64,000 nucleotides of DNA from Ancylomarina euxina (GCF_003863355.1 NZ_QQWG01000002.1:186001-250000), one strand, 5' to 3'. Positions 8,566 through 17,301 are shown, numbered from the stretch's first letter. Program-made: numbers and translations. Notes: generated from the sequence alone by a model not told the origin.

Positions 8566-9199
8566 TAAATTTCATTTAAATGGAGATTTAAAAATAAGTT
8601 TTGATACAGCTTATTTTATAATGGATGCTTCTAATTTGAATGTTGTTTGGGCTAGCAAGAAGAGTATTGATATTTTAAACCTTCCTCCTGTAGTGCTTGA
8701 GGGATATACTTTTCTAGAATACATAGTCAAGAATGTTCATCCTACGGATATTCCCAAAATTGAGACTTATCTTGATCTTGCTCAACAAGAAAAGGATTTT
8801 ACTTTCTCAGAGATATTAAGTTTAAAACATTCCGATGGATGTTGGAGAGATATTTATATGAATATTGTTGTTGGAACTAGGTACCCTAACAATTTCCCAG
8901 AACAATTATTTGGCTGTATCATTGATTTAACGAATCAGTTGAGCAACAGGCCTAAAAGCAAGACTGAATCTCTGGATTTTAAAACAAAAAAAGAATTAGA
9001 CCTTATATCATCCCTATCCAAACGAGAAATGGAGATACTTAATCTAATTATTAGAGGTTTTACTGATAAGGAAATTGGAGTAGAATTGAATATTAGTTAT
9101 TATACAGCAGATACGCACAGAAAAAATATTATTAATAAGTTAAAAGTTAAGAATACTGCTTGTTTGGCATATTTTGCAGGAAAAATAGGAATATTCTAG
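8492..9199 (+). CDS. PAS-LuxR transcriptional regulator
   Basis: A 235-residue protein. Residues about 30-150 form a PAS-like domain (MDASNLNVVWAS at the start, a charged middle, FGCIIDLTNQL at the end). Residues about 170-232 form a LuxR-type helix-turn-helix: LSKREMEILNLIIRGFTDKE, then a recognition helix with YYTADTHRKNIINKL. There is no receiver domain or membrane segment. It is the first gene before the antiterminator and polysaccharide locus and could control it, but this is inferred from position only. The start is ATGATG at 8492, and the second ATG is equally possible. Confidence 0.8.
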   Translation: MMRRRKEKYWEKASRQLVSDLELEDKFHLNGDLKISFDTAYFIMDASNLNVVWASKKSIDILNLPPVVLEGYTFLEYIVKNVHPTDIPKIETYLDLAQQEKDFTFSEILSLKHSDGCWRDIYMNIVVGTRYPNNFPEQLFGCIIDLTNQLSNRPKSKTESLDFKTKKELDLISSLSKREMEILNLIIRGFTDKEIGVELNISYYTADTHRKNIINKLKVKNTACLAYFAGKIGIF

Positions 9200-9579
9200 T
9201 TTAATAAGAAAGGCTAGATCCGCCGAACTCTTATCTTATTTGATCTATGTAAGATGACTACTCTCTTCGGAAACTCATAAGTTTCCACTTTGTAAAGAAA
9301 TATATTGTTTGATTGAAGGCTTCTTTATAGATAAGAAACTGTAGAGCAATATCTATAAAAATACCTTTTTTCGGGTATTGAAGTTTATACGAAAGCATAA
9401 TAAATTTACTCATACGCTCTTAATATTATCTAATGGTAATATTTAAGAATGCATAAGATAATAGGTTCCATTTTATTAAAATGAATGGGACTGAAAGAGC
9501 GAAGCTGTGTTTTGCCTCTCTAAACTCGAAAGATTTCCTAGTTAAAATCGAGATGATTTTTATACTAAAATTATAAGCT
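9200..9579 (+). promoter_or_regulatory. Leader before the UpxY-like antiterminator
   Basis: 380 bases without a gene. It holds a perfect 7-pair hairpin (GGAAACT, CATA, AGTTTCC at 9269-9286) and an imperfect hairpin around 9419-9448 (CTTAATATTATC against GGTAATATTTAAG). Capsule loci with UpxY proteins depend on leader RNA read by the antiterminator, so this region and 10126-10418 are the places to look. I see no clear TAnnTTTG promoter and no pair of inverted repeats flanking a promoter. Confidence 0.4.
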
Positions 9580-10125
9580 TTGAAAGTACTCAAACGAAAT
9601 TATAGGTGGTATGCCATATACACTCGATCCAGATCGGAAAAGAAGTTGTATAAGGAACTCTTAGATAAAGGAGTTGAAAGCTATTTACCCCTAAAAAGAG
9701 AAATGAGAGTTTGGAGTGATCGTAAAAAATGGGTGGAAACACCACTGTTTAGTTCTTATGTATTTGTTAGGGTAAGTGAAAGGGAGTATTATGATGCTAT
9801 TAGTTCACATTGGGCTGTTCGTTATGTGTGTTTCGAAGGACGTGCAATACCTATCCCTGATTCACAAATTGAATCATTAAAACTTTTTCTCGAAGATACA
9901 AAAAGAGATGTTGAACTTACTTCTAGAAGTTTGAAAAAAGGAGACCATCTGGAAGTGACAATTGGGCCATTGAAAGGTGTTAGGGGGGAACTTTTACAGC
10001 TACGTGGGCAGCATCGTATCGTTATTCGTTTTATTAGTTTGGGTTGTTGTGTTCATGCCGATATTTCATTGGATGAGGTTAAACGACTTAAGACTCCAAT
10101 AGAAACAACTTACATTGATAATTAA
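9580..10125 (+). CDS. UpxY-like transcription antiterminator (NusG paralogue)
   Basis: A 181-residue NusG-family protein. The N-terminal NGN domain shows RWYAIYTRSRSEKKLYKEL and VWSDRKKWVETPLFSSYVFVR. A KOW motif lies around residues 120-150 (KKGDHLEVTIGPLKGVRGEL). UpxY proteins sit first in Bacteroides capsule loci and prevent early termination in the leader of their own operon (known for the family). The start is TTG at 9580; no ATG precedes the conserved RWYA segment. No UpxZ-like partner follows. It probably governs the locus from about 10.1 kb to 44.5 kb. Confidence 0.88.
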   Translation: MKVLKRNYRWYAIYTRSRSEKKLYKELLDKGVESYLPLKREMRVWSDRKKWVETPLFSSYVFVRVSEREYYDAISSHWAVRYVCFEGRAIPIPDSQIESLKLFLEDTKRDVELTSRSLKKGDHLEVTIGPLKGVRGELLQLRGQHRIVIRFISLGCCVHADISLDEVKRLKTPIETTYIDN

Positions 10126-10418
10126 CTTGATTTTTTTTTGTTTTTAAATGTTTACAAAGCTGGAATAAGACTGGATATCATTTGGAACAAGCTTGGATAA
10201 GACCGATGCTGATATGAAGGGTGCCTCGAGCTATTGGATATTTTGTAGATGCAATAAGTTTCATTAAAAGTCAGAAACCCAATTATGAAATAGGACACTG
10301 TTTACTCTTATATATTCTATTTACTAGAATTCAATTCTCATCTAAAATCAATTAGTTCTCACATTTAGCAAAAAAATGTTAACGAAGTCGAAAAGATAGG
10401 ACTTCTGTTTATTTCAAA
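10126..10418 (+). promoter_or_regulatory. Untranslated stretch after UpxY with an imperfect direct repeat
   Basis: 293 bases without a gene. A T-rich segment follows the UpxY stop. Two imperfect direct repeats of about 25 bases (10157-10181 and 10189-10215) both begin AAGCT-TGGA-ATAAGAC-like and end in GATAT/GATATG. A leader role for the antiterminator is possible but not shown. Confidence 0.35.
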
Positions 10419-11033
10419 ATGACTATGGCAAGTATTAAAGATAAACTATTAACTGGACTTGTAGGGCCTGTGATTATTTCTCATCGCTATGGTAAAACCT
10501 ATATCCGAAGTAAGCCAAGTAGAGTGAAAAACCCACGAACTCCTGGACAGGTGAATCAGCGTGTGAAATTTAAGGCTGCCACTCAGTTTGTGAGTCGGAA
10601 TTTAGATGAGTTGATAAGACCATATTGGAATCCTGAAGCTCGCAGAAATGCAATGAGCGGACAAAATTTATTCTGTAAACTAAATACACATGCTTTTGAT
10701 TCTAATGGTTTACCAGATATAACCAGATTGAAGTTAACTACAGGTAATTTGGGCGAAATTAATAATTTGAAGCTTGAGATAGCGGGAAGTACAATTATCC
10801 GTTTTATTTGGGATAATAATTCACGTGATAAGAAAACTAGTGAAGAGAATCAGTTCAAACTCTTCGGGATGAATTTAGATTTAGTTGTAAAAGAATTACC
10901 CTGTGATGCTATACGTGAGAATGAAACTTTTGTTTTGGATTTTAAGAAATATACTTTTTCATATTTATTCTGTTTTTTCTGGAATCCACAATTGCAATTA
11001 GCCTCTAAAAGCGAGTGGATTGACTGTACATGA
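10419..11033 (+). CDS. DUF6266 family protein of unknown function
   Basis: A 204-residue protein. The order LTGLVGPVIISHRYGKTYIRS, then NPRTPGQVNQR (from residue 38), FKAATQFVSRN and the NLFCKLN stretch is that of the Bacteroidota DUF6266 family, whose members usually start with a short glycine-rich segment followed by NPRT. No function is established. The C-terminal part is predicted to be beta-rich. It lies between the antiterminator and the polysaccharide genes and reads like cargo. ATGACTATG gives two possible starts, at 10419 and 10425. Confidence 0.7.
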   Translation: MTMASIKDKLLTGLVGPVIISHRYGKTYIRSKPSRVKNPRTPGQVNQRVKFKAATQFVSRNLDELIRPYWNPEARRNAMSGQNLFCKLNTHAFDSNGLPDITRLKLTTGNLGEINNLKLEIAGSTIIRFIWDNNSRDKKTSEENQFKLFGMNLDLVVKELPCDAIRENETFVLDFKKYTFSYLFCFFWNPQLQLASKSEWIDCT

Positions 11034-11104
11034 TAGTATGGAATTTTATACGAAGTTGTTTGAGGCAGAATTTTGAGAGAGAGAGAAAGTATTAATCCTA
11101 ATTA

Positions 11105-11488
11105 ATGATACCTACTATGGAAAAGAACTCATATCAAATAGAGATTAATAAACTTATTGAAGTTGGAAATTTTATCTATAAACAACTGGGACACGGTTGT
11201 CAAGAGCATGTCTACAAGGAGGTTCTTGAACTCGAATTGGAGTTAAGGAATATTCCTTATTCATTTAGAATAAAAGAGCATGAAAATGTTCCAGATGAAA
11301 GAAAACAGATTGTGTGTTTTGATAAAATTATTGTAGGATTAGATACACATTCATTCTTATCCGAAGAACAAGAAAATACTTTCATGAAGAGCTTAGAGGA
11401 TATTGATTCACCTATAGGCTTACTTTTTAATTTTGGATACAAGAACCTTCAGTTTATAAAAGTTGGTGGACAGTGTGTCTTGCAGTAA
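11105..11488 (+). CDS. GxxExxY-type protein, divergent or shortened
   Basis: A 127-residue protein with GCQEHVY (residues 31-37) in the context FIYKQLGHGCQEHVYKEVLELELELRN, the signature of the GxxExxY family often seen in Bacteroidota polysaccharide loci. The central acidic D-L-V-(x)-E-L-K-A stretch of typical members is not recognisable; only DKIIVGLDTH remains. The C-terminus (PIGLLFNFGYKNLQFIK) fits again. A PD-(D/E)XK-like nuclease fold has been suggested for the family, but the loss of the acidic core here argues against catalysis. The role is unknown. Confidence 0.65.
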   Translation: MIPTMEKNSYQIEINKLIEVGNFIYKQLGHGCQEHVYKEVLELELELRNIPYSFRIKEHENVPDERKQIVCFDKIIVGLDTHSFLSEEQENTFMKSLEDIDSPIGLLFNFGYKNLQFIKVGGQCVLQ

Positions 11489-11621
11489 GTTTCGAATGAG
11501 AACTAATTGGATAAAATGGTTGGATTGAATTTACCAATAAGGCTCTAAGCCGCACAAAATTTAACTGCATATAGAATAAGATCACTAAAGATCTCATTGT
11601 TTCACATTAAAAAGAAATGCT

Positions 11622-11918
11622 ATGATAGATAATAAGGAAGTGAAGGAGAAAATACTTCAATACATTCTTGGAGCAACATCTTCGGTTGAAAATGAAATTA
11701 AGGATGATACATTACTTTTTGAGGAAGGGCTTTTTGACTCAATGGGTCTTTTATTTCTAATTGACTTTATAAGAGATGAGTTTCAAGTTGAAACTAAAGA
11801 TGATGAATTAGTTGTTGAAAATTTTGCATCTATAAATAGCATCTCGGCCTTTATCATAAATAAAATAGAATTAACAGAATCGAATGATTCGAAGAAATTG
11901 GTCATTATTCATAAATAA
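11622..11918 (+). CDS. Acyl or peptidyl carrier protein
   Basis: A 98-residue acidic protein of carrier-protein size. FDSMGL carries the probable phosphopantetheine attachment site S40, at the start of helix 2. It is preceded by DDTLLFEEGLFDS, as in carrier proteins of biosynthetic clusters. It is followed after one base by the ATG of the asparagine-synthase-like gene, so the two are translationally coupled. With the adenylate-forming ligase at 14902 it could carry an activated acyl or aminoacyl group for a sugar. The cargo is unknown. Confidence 0.82.
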   Translation: MIDNKEVKEKILQYILGATSSVENEIKDDTLLFEEGLFDSMGLLFLIDFIRDEFQVETKDDELVVENFASINSISAFIINKIELTESNDSKKLVIIHK

Positions 11919-11919
11919 T

Positions 11920-13875
11920 ATGTGTGGTATAGCTGGCTTTTATCCTTGTTTTGATAGGGATAACTCTATAAACGTTTTAAGGAGTATGCTAACTCGTATA
12001 AAACACAGAGGTCCTGATCAAAGTGGCATTTTGCTAACCAATGAAATTGGTTTAGGGAGCGTTCGTTTGAGCATCCTGGATCTTGACAATGGACGTATGC
12101 CTTTATCTAACCAAGATGCTTCTCAATGGATTGTTTTTAATGGAGAGATATTTAATCACCTTGAATTAAAGAAGGATCTTGAAAGTAAAGGACATGTTTT
12201 TAAAACGACAACTGATACTGAAGTTGTTTTGCATTTATATGAAGAATATGGGGTTGATTCATTAAATAAGTTGAATGGTCAGTTTGCTATTGCTATTTGG
12301 GATATATCTAAAAAAGAGTTATTCCTTGCTAGAGATAGGGTTGGAATAAGACCTTTATTCTATTCAAAAGTAAATAATGGAATTGTGTTCGCTTCAGAAA
12401 TGAAAGCTCTGTTTGAGCACCCCAGCATTGAAGCTCAAATTTCACCATTGGCGTTAACACAGATCTTCACTTTTTGGACGACCTTATCTCCACTCACAAT
12501 TTTTAAGGATATTTTAGAAGTTCAACCTGGTCATTACATTCTAGCAAATTCAAATGGGATCAATGAGGTGAAATATTGGGAATTACCTCTTTGTAAACGT
12601 CATGAATATAAAAATGGGACTTTAAAAGAGGCAATTAATGAATTTAAAGAGCTTTTTTCGGATGCTGTTAAGATAAGATTAAGGGCAGATGTTACCGTCG
12701 GAGCCTACTTGAGTGGTGGTCTTGATTCTAGTATTACAACTTCATTTATCAAGGATAATAATCAAGAGCGTTTACAAACATTTTCCTTGGGATTTACTGA
12801 TAAGGAATTTGATGAATCGGATTTTCAAAATGAAGCTGTTGAGTTTTTTCAAACTAATCACAAAAGCATTAAGTGTGAGAACAATGATATAGCAAAGATA
12901 TTTTCGGATATTATATGGCATTTGGAAACACCAATATTAAGAAGTTCTCCATCACCAATGGCTATGTTGTCCAAATTAGTGAGAAAGAATGATATAAAAG
13001 TTGTCATAACCGGAGAAGGTGCTGATGAATTGTTGGGAGGATATAATATTTTTAAAGAGGCACTAATTAGACAGTTTTGGGCTAAATACCCTAAATCCAA
13101 GTACCGTCCTTTATTATTGAAGCGATTATATCCTTATATGTCACAATTAAATGGAGCAAGAGCTTTAAATCTATTTTTCTCATACAAACTAACCGAAACA
13201 GACTCTTTAGTGTACTCTCATCTACTAAGGTGGAACAACACATCCCGAATTAAAAAATATTTTTCTGAAGATGTAAAAACTGAGTTAAATGGTTACCATC
13301 CTATCGATGAATTAGAAAGTACTTTAGTCGAAAAATTTAAGGATGTAGATCTGTTGTCTCGCGCTCAGTGGTTAGAAATCAAGCTGTTTATGTCAGGTTA
13401 TTTATTGTCATCTCAAGGAGATCGAATGGCAATGGCAAATTCGGTAGAAGGTAGATATCCATTTTTAGATCATCGGGTGATTGAGTTTTGTATGAAACTG
13501 CCTTCGAGTTATAAGATTAGGTGTTTGGATGAGAAAGTATTGTTGAAAAAAATGATGGTAGGGAAGTTACCTGAGACAATACTCAATAGACCTAAACAAG
13601 CCTATAGAGCTCCTACTATAAATAATTTGAATTCTACCTATTTCAACAATATGTTGTCTGAGAAACAAATAACATCAGCAGGTTTTTTTAATTACGAAAT
13701 GGTTGAAAAACTTGTTCTCAAAATGAAATCCAATAATAATATTTCGGAAGTCGATAAAATGGCTTATATGGGAATTTTGTCAACCCAAATTTTGGATGAT
13801 TTATTTGTAAAGAAACATAGAGCCGATTTGAAAAAATCGGATTTAATTGATTGTAAATTAATTCTGTTGAATTAA
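11920..13875 (+). CDS. asnB: Asparagine synthase-like glutamine amidotransferase
   Basis: A 651-residue enzyme starting MCGIAGF at 11920, so that Cys2 becomes the N-terminal nucleophile of the class II glutaminase. An in-frame ATG at 11884 would bury it and is rejected. The glutaminase runs to about residue 200 (HRGPDQSG, NGEIFNH). The synthetase half has the PP-loop LSGGLDSS (264-271), VVITGEGADELLGGY and QGDRMAMANSVEGRYPFLD. In polysaccharide loci such paralogues amidate hexuronic acids (WbpS-like). The dehydrogenase at 19857 would supply the uronic acid. A role in free asparagine synthesis is possible but less likely here. Confidence 0.85.
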   Translation: MCGIAGFYPCFDRDNSINVLRSMLTRIKHRGPDQSGILLTNEIGLGSVRLSILDLDNGRMPLSNQDASQWIVFNGEIFNHLELKKDLESKGHVFKTTTDTEVVLHLYEEYGVDSLNKLNGQFAIAIWDISKKELFLARDRVGIRPLFYSKVNNGIVFASEMKALFEHPSIEAQISPLALTQIFTFWTTLSPLTIFKDILEVQPGHYILANSNGINEVKYWELPLCKRHEYKNGTLKEAINEFKELFSDAVKIRLRADVTVGAYLSGGLDSSITTSFIKDNNQERLQTFSLGFTDKEFDESDFQNEAVEFFQTNHKSIKCENNDIAKIFSDIIWHLETPILRSSPSPMAMLSKLVRKNDIKVVITGEGADELLGGYNIFKEALIRQFWAKYPKSKYRPLLLKRLYPYMSQLNGARALNLFFSYKLTETDSLVYSHLLRWNNTSRIKKYFSEDVKTELNGYHPIDELESTLVEKFKDVDLLSRAQWLEIKLFMSGYLLSSQGDRMAMANSVEGRYPFLDHRVIEFCMKLPSSYKIRCLDEKVLLKKMMVGKLPETILNRPKQAYRAPTINNLNSTYFNNMLSEKQITSAGFFNYEMVEKLVLKMKSNNNISEVDKMAYMGILSTQILDDLFVKKHRADLKKSDLIDCKLILLN

Positions 13876-13889
13876 AAAAAAATCTTGAT

Positions 13890-14867
13890 ATGGAACTAAA
13901 AACTAAATCATTTTCAAAAGAAATATTAAATCTTGAAAATATCGAATTGGTTTGTGACGAAATTTGCCAAAAGCTTAGGTTAGATATTAAGACAAAACTT
14001 AAACGTAGAGGAGCAGTTGTGGGTATAAGTGGTGGTATTGATTCATCGGTTGTGCTTGCTCTTGCAACTCGTGCTTTAGGTAAAGAGAATGTGATTGGAA
14101 TTTTGTTGCCAGAAAGAGATTCAAGTCCTGATAGTTTGATGCTAGCACAGAAGTTAGCCCATAAATTTGGTGTAAGAACTTTTGTTGAAGATATCACACC
14201 AGTTCTTGAAGGGTTTGGGTGCTATAAGCGTAGGGACGAAGCTGTAGCAAATGTTTTTTCAGAGTTTAATCCTATCGAGGATAAAGCGAAGATTGAAATT
14301 AAACAAACGATCGCTCAAAATATTCCTAATGTATTTTCATTGACTATTGTTAAGTCTAATGGATTTCATATCAGCACTTTATTACCTTCCAAAGAATACT
14401 TGCAAATTGTGGCAGCTACGAATTTTAAGCAACGTAGCAGAATGTCAATGTTGTATTATTATGCTGAAAGTCTTCATTATTCTGTGGTAGGCACGCCAAA
14501 TAAACATGAGGTAGAGCAAGGATTTTTCGTGAAGTATGGTGATGGTGGAGCGGATGTTATGCCAATTGGGCATCTTTATAAAACACAAGTATATCAATTA
14601 GCAGAATATTTAGGAGTACCTCAACAGATTATTGAACGAACACCAACAACAGATACTTACAGTGCAGAGCAAACCCAGGAAGAATTCTTTTACCAAATGC
14701 CATTCCATGAAATGGATCTTTTATGGTATGCGTGGGAGAATGATTATAAGGCAGAAGAGGTTGCCTTAGTTTTAAATAAAGAGAGTAAAGAAATTCAAAA
14801 TATCTTCAAGAATTTTGAACGAAAGCAGAAAACAACAGAATACCTTCGATTACCTCCTATTTTCTAG
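13890..14867 (+). CDS. NadE-like ATP-pyrophosphatase (divergent NAD synthase paralogue)
   Basis: A 325-residue NH3-dependent NAD-synthase fold. It has the PP-loop GISGGIDSS (45-53), GTPNKHEVEQGFFVKYGDGG and PIGHLYKTQVYQLAEYLGVP. The usual KPPSA-x-L and GQTDEEELG segment is replaced by RTPTTDTYSAEQTQEEFFYQMP. It has no N-terminal nitrilase domain, so ammonia must come from elsewhere, perhaps from its neighbour, the class II amidotransferase. Such divergent NadE proteins recur in surface polysaccharide loci. It may amidate a carboxylate other than deamido-NAD. It lies 14 bases after the AsnB-like gene. Confidence 0.78.
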   Translation: MELKTKSFSKEILNLENIELVCDEICQKLRLDIKTKLKRRGAVVGISGGIDSSVVLALATRALGKENVIGILLPERDSSPDSLMLAQKLAHKFGVRTFVEDITPVLEGFGCYKRRDEAVANVFSEFNPIEDKAKIEIKQTIAQNIPNVFSLTIVKSNGFHISTLLPSKEYLQIVAATNFKQRSRMSMLYYYAESLHYSVVGTPNKHEVEQGFFVKYGDGGADVMPIGHLYKTQVYQLAEYLGVPQQIIERTPTTDTYSAEQTQEEFFYQMPFHEMDLLWYAWENDYKAEEVALVLNKESKEIQNIFKNFERKQKTTEYLRLPPIF

Positions 14868-14901
14868 TTTGCTTAATTTAATTAAACAATTCTGAATTAA
14901 T

Positions 14902-16377
14902 ATGAATGTTGTTGATTACCTATTTCTAGAGTCAGAGAGTCTTGATAAGGATTTTGTTATCGGGCCTAATGAGACAATAGCTTATAAGCAGATTTATAAG
15001 GAAAGTATGCTGTTTGCCAACTATTTGAAAAATCTGATTGGAGAGAAGCAGGGAGTATTATTGGCAAGTGAAAATTCTGTTTTGTTTATAGTTACCTATT
15101 TGGCTATCATTAAATCTGGCAATATTTGCATCCCTATTGATCCAACTATTGAGCAGGATAATTTTGAATATATAGTTAAGACATCTAAGAGTAAGTGTAT
15201 TGTATTTTCTGATAGATTTACTAAGATCATATCTAAATCAGTTGATTATAAGATTGATAAAAATAGATTCGATGAAATAATCAAGAATTCAGATTTAAAG
15301 ACTGCTAAATTTTCAGACGAATTTGATTCTAACAGAATTGCAGAAATTCTATATACTTCTGGATCAACAGGTATACCTAAGGGTGTAATGATTAGCCATA
15401 AGAATATTATTGCAAATACAAATTCAATAATTAGTTATCTGAAATTAAAAACAGATGATATAATGGGAGTTGTTTTACCCTTTTATTATTGCTATGGCTT
15501 ATCATTATTACATACTCATTTGAAGGTTGGAGCTTCTTTAGTATTGATTAACAATTTCATTTTTCTACCTACTGTAATAAATAATATTAAAGGATATAAC
15601 TGTACAGGTTTTGCTGGAGTTCCGAGTCATTTTCAAATTTTACTAAAAAAATCAGAATCCTTTAAAAATACCAATTTTCCTAATTTAAGGTATGTTACAC
15701 AAGCAGGAGGAAAACTTCATAATAGTTTCATAGAGGAGTTTATTGAGATTTTTTCAAATATTGAGTTTTTCGTGATGTATGGGCAGACTGAAGCTACAGC
15801 TCGTTTATCGTATTTACCTCCAGAAAAATTGAAGGAAAAAATTGGATCTATTGGCAAATCTATACCTGATGTTATCTTGAAGGTGTTAAATGAGAACGGT
15901 GAAGTTGCAGAAACTGGTGAACTTGGAGAAATAGTAGCTAAGGGCGATAATATAATGCGTGGCTATTTTAAGGATAAAGAAGGTACAAAGGACGTATTGA
16001 AAAATGGGTGGTTGTACACGGGTGATATAGGCAGTATGGATGAAGATGGTTTTATTTATTTACAGAGTCGAAAAAAAGAAATTATTAAAGTTGGCGGTAA
16101 ACGAGTAAGTCCTAAAGAAATTGAAGAGGTTATTGTTTCAATAAATGAGGTTGTAGATTGTACTGTTATTGCTGTCCGTGATGACTTGCTGGGAGAGGCC
16201 ATTAAAGCGATTGTTGTTTTAAAAAATGACTGTGATGAGAAACAAATCAAAAAGCAGATTTTGAAAAAATGTCATCAGAAGCTTCAAATACATAAGGTTC
16301 CTCAGTTGATATGTTTCGAAGAAGCCATGCAAGTCAGTTCTTCAGGTAAGAAAATAAGATCTCATTCTATAATTTGA
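14902..16377 (+). CDS. Adenylate-forming acyl or aminoacyl ligase
   Basis: A 491-residue member of the AMP-dependent synthetase superfamily. Motifs in order: the P-loop YTSGSTGIPKG (TSGSTG at about 152-157), VMYGQTEATAR, YTGDIGSMDEDG, the hinge RKKEIIKVGGKRVSP and the C-terminal catalytic lysine K483 in SSGKKIRS. It is free-standing and lacks a carrier domain; the nearest carrier is the protein at 11622, in the same run of genes. It probably activates a carboxylic or amino acid as an acyl-AMP and loads the carrier. The substrate is not readable. Confidence 0.83.
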   Translation: MNVVDYLFLESESLDKDFVIGPNETIAYKQIYKESMLFANYLKNLIGEKQGVLLASENSVLFIVTYLAIIKSGNICIPIDPTIEQDNFEYIVKTSKSKCIVFSDRFTKIISKSVDYKIDKNRFDEIIKNSDLKTAKFSDEFDSNRIAEILYTSGSTGIPKGVMISHKNIIANTNSIISYLKLKTDDIMGVVLPFYYCYGLSLLHTHLKVGASLVLINNFIFLPTVINNIKGYNCTGFAGVPSHFQILLKKSESFKNTNFPNLRYVTQAGGKLHNSFIEEFIEIFSNIEFFVMYGQTEATARLSYLPPEKLKEKIGSIGKSIPDVILKVLNENGEVAETGELGEIVAKGDNIMRGYFKDKEGTKDVLKNGWLYTGDIGSMDEDGFIYLQSRKKEIIKVGGKRVSPKEIEEVIVSINEVVDCTVIAVRDDLLGEAIKAIVVLKNDCDEKQIKKQILKKCHQKLQIHKVPQLICFEEAMQVSSSGKKIRSHSII

Positions 16378-16441
16378 TTCGTGCATGAATCGAAAGGATT
16401 ACTAGAAAATTTATACAAAAGTAATATCAAACTATACACCT

Positions 16442-17221
16442 ATGAAATTTAATAAATTAATAATTTTTCTGTTGTTGCTTTCAGTAGTTTCCTGCATACC
16501 TCAGAAAAAGACAGTCTATATGAGAGATGTCAGTGGTAAAAAAGAGTATATAAATCTATATACAAAAGCTATTGAGGTCACAGAAGCTTATACAATTCTG
16601 CCAGGAGACTATATTTATATCAGAGTTTTAACTCCTGATGAGGCTGTTGCTAGTCTTTATAACCTTAATGTAGGCCAGATGAATATGAATAATATGGGAG
16701 ATCCTAGCAGTTTGCGATTTCAGAGTTATCAAGTTGGTGACGAAGGTGAAATTGATTTTCCGTATATTGGTGAAATTAAGGTAGTTGGCTTGACAATAAA
16801 GGAGTTGAAAGCAAAAATGCAGAATATTCTTAAAAACCATATTGATACTTTTACTCTTCAGGTTCAATTAACCAATACACAGTTCACAATATTGGGAGAA
16901 GTGAATAATCCTGGCCAATATAACATGAGCAAAGATCATATTACAATTTTCGAAGCGATATCGCAAGCTGGAGATTTGACTATTTACGGAAAGAGAAAAA
17001 AAGTGAGAATTGTACGACCTTCTACTGATGGGACTAAAACAATTACTGTGGATTTAACTGATTTAAATCTTGTTGATAGTCAAAACTACTATATCCAACC
17101 TAACGACCTTATTTATATTGAGCCTATTAAAGCTCAGATGTGGGGATTCGGAGAGTCCTTCTCATTAAGTTTAGTAACAAGTTTGATTACTTTCTTTTTA
17201 TTGGCAAACTCACTAAGATAG
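16442..17221 (+). CDS. wza: Polysaccharide export outer-membrane lipoprotein (Wza-like)
   Basis: A 259-residue lipoprotein with signal peptide MKFNKLIIFLLLLSVVSC and lipidated C18. A Poly_export domain (ILPGDYIYIRVLTPDE, then YQVGDEGEIDFPYIGEIKV) is followed by an SLBB domain (FTILGEVNNPGQYNM) and a C-terminal hydrophobic helix (about 238-255). It forms the outer-membrane channel for capsule export together with the Wzc-like protein that follows after 80 bases. Size and architecture fit the Bacteroidota form of Wza. Confidence 0.9.
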   Translation: MKFNKLIIFLLLLSVVSCIPQKKTVYMRDVSGKKEYINLYTKAIEVTEAYTILPGDYIYIRVLTPDEAVASLYNLNVGQMNMNNMGDPSSLRFQSYQVGDEGEIDFPYIGEIKVVGLTIKELKAKMQNILKNHIDTFTLQVQLTNTQFTILGEVNNPGQYNMSKDHITIFEAISQAGDLTIYGKRKKVRIVRPSTDGTKTITVDLTDLNLVDSQNYYIQPNDLIYIEPIKAQMWGFGESFSLSLVTSLITFFLLANSLR

Positions 17222-17301
17222 TAGTTTGCAAAGCTTTCTCACAAAGGGTATAATTCCTAAATCATCCAATTTATTAATCTTCATATCCATACACTAAGAT
17301 T

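Noticed and set aside
9200-9579. Invertible promoter of the Bacteroides capsule type
   Set aside because: I looked for inverted repeats on both sides of a promoter before the UpxY-like gene and found only local hairpins.
5588-10462. A shared string TAACTGGACTTGTA near 5588 and 10449
   Set aside because: A 14- to 15-base match between two places is expected by chance in 64 kb, and the flanks are unrelated.
11884-11919. Longer start of the AsnB-like gene
   Set aside because: It would place 12 residues before the catalytic Cys2 of the glutaminase and overlap the carrier-protein gene.
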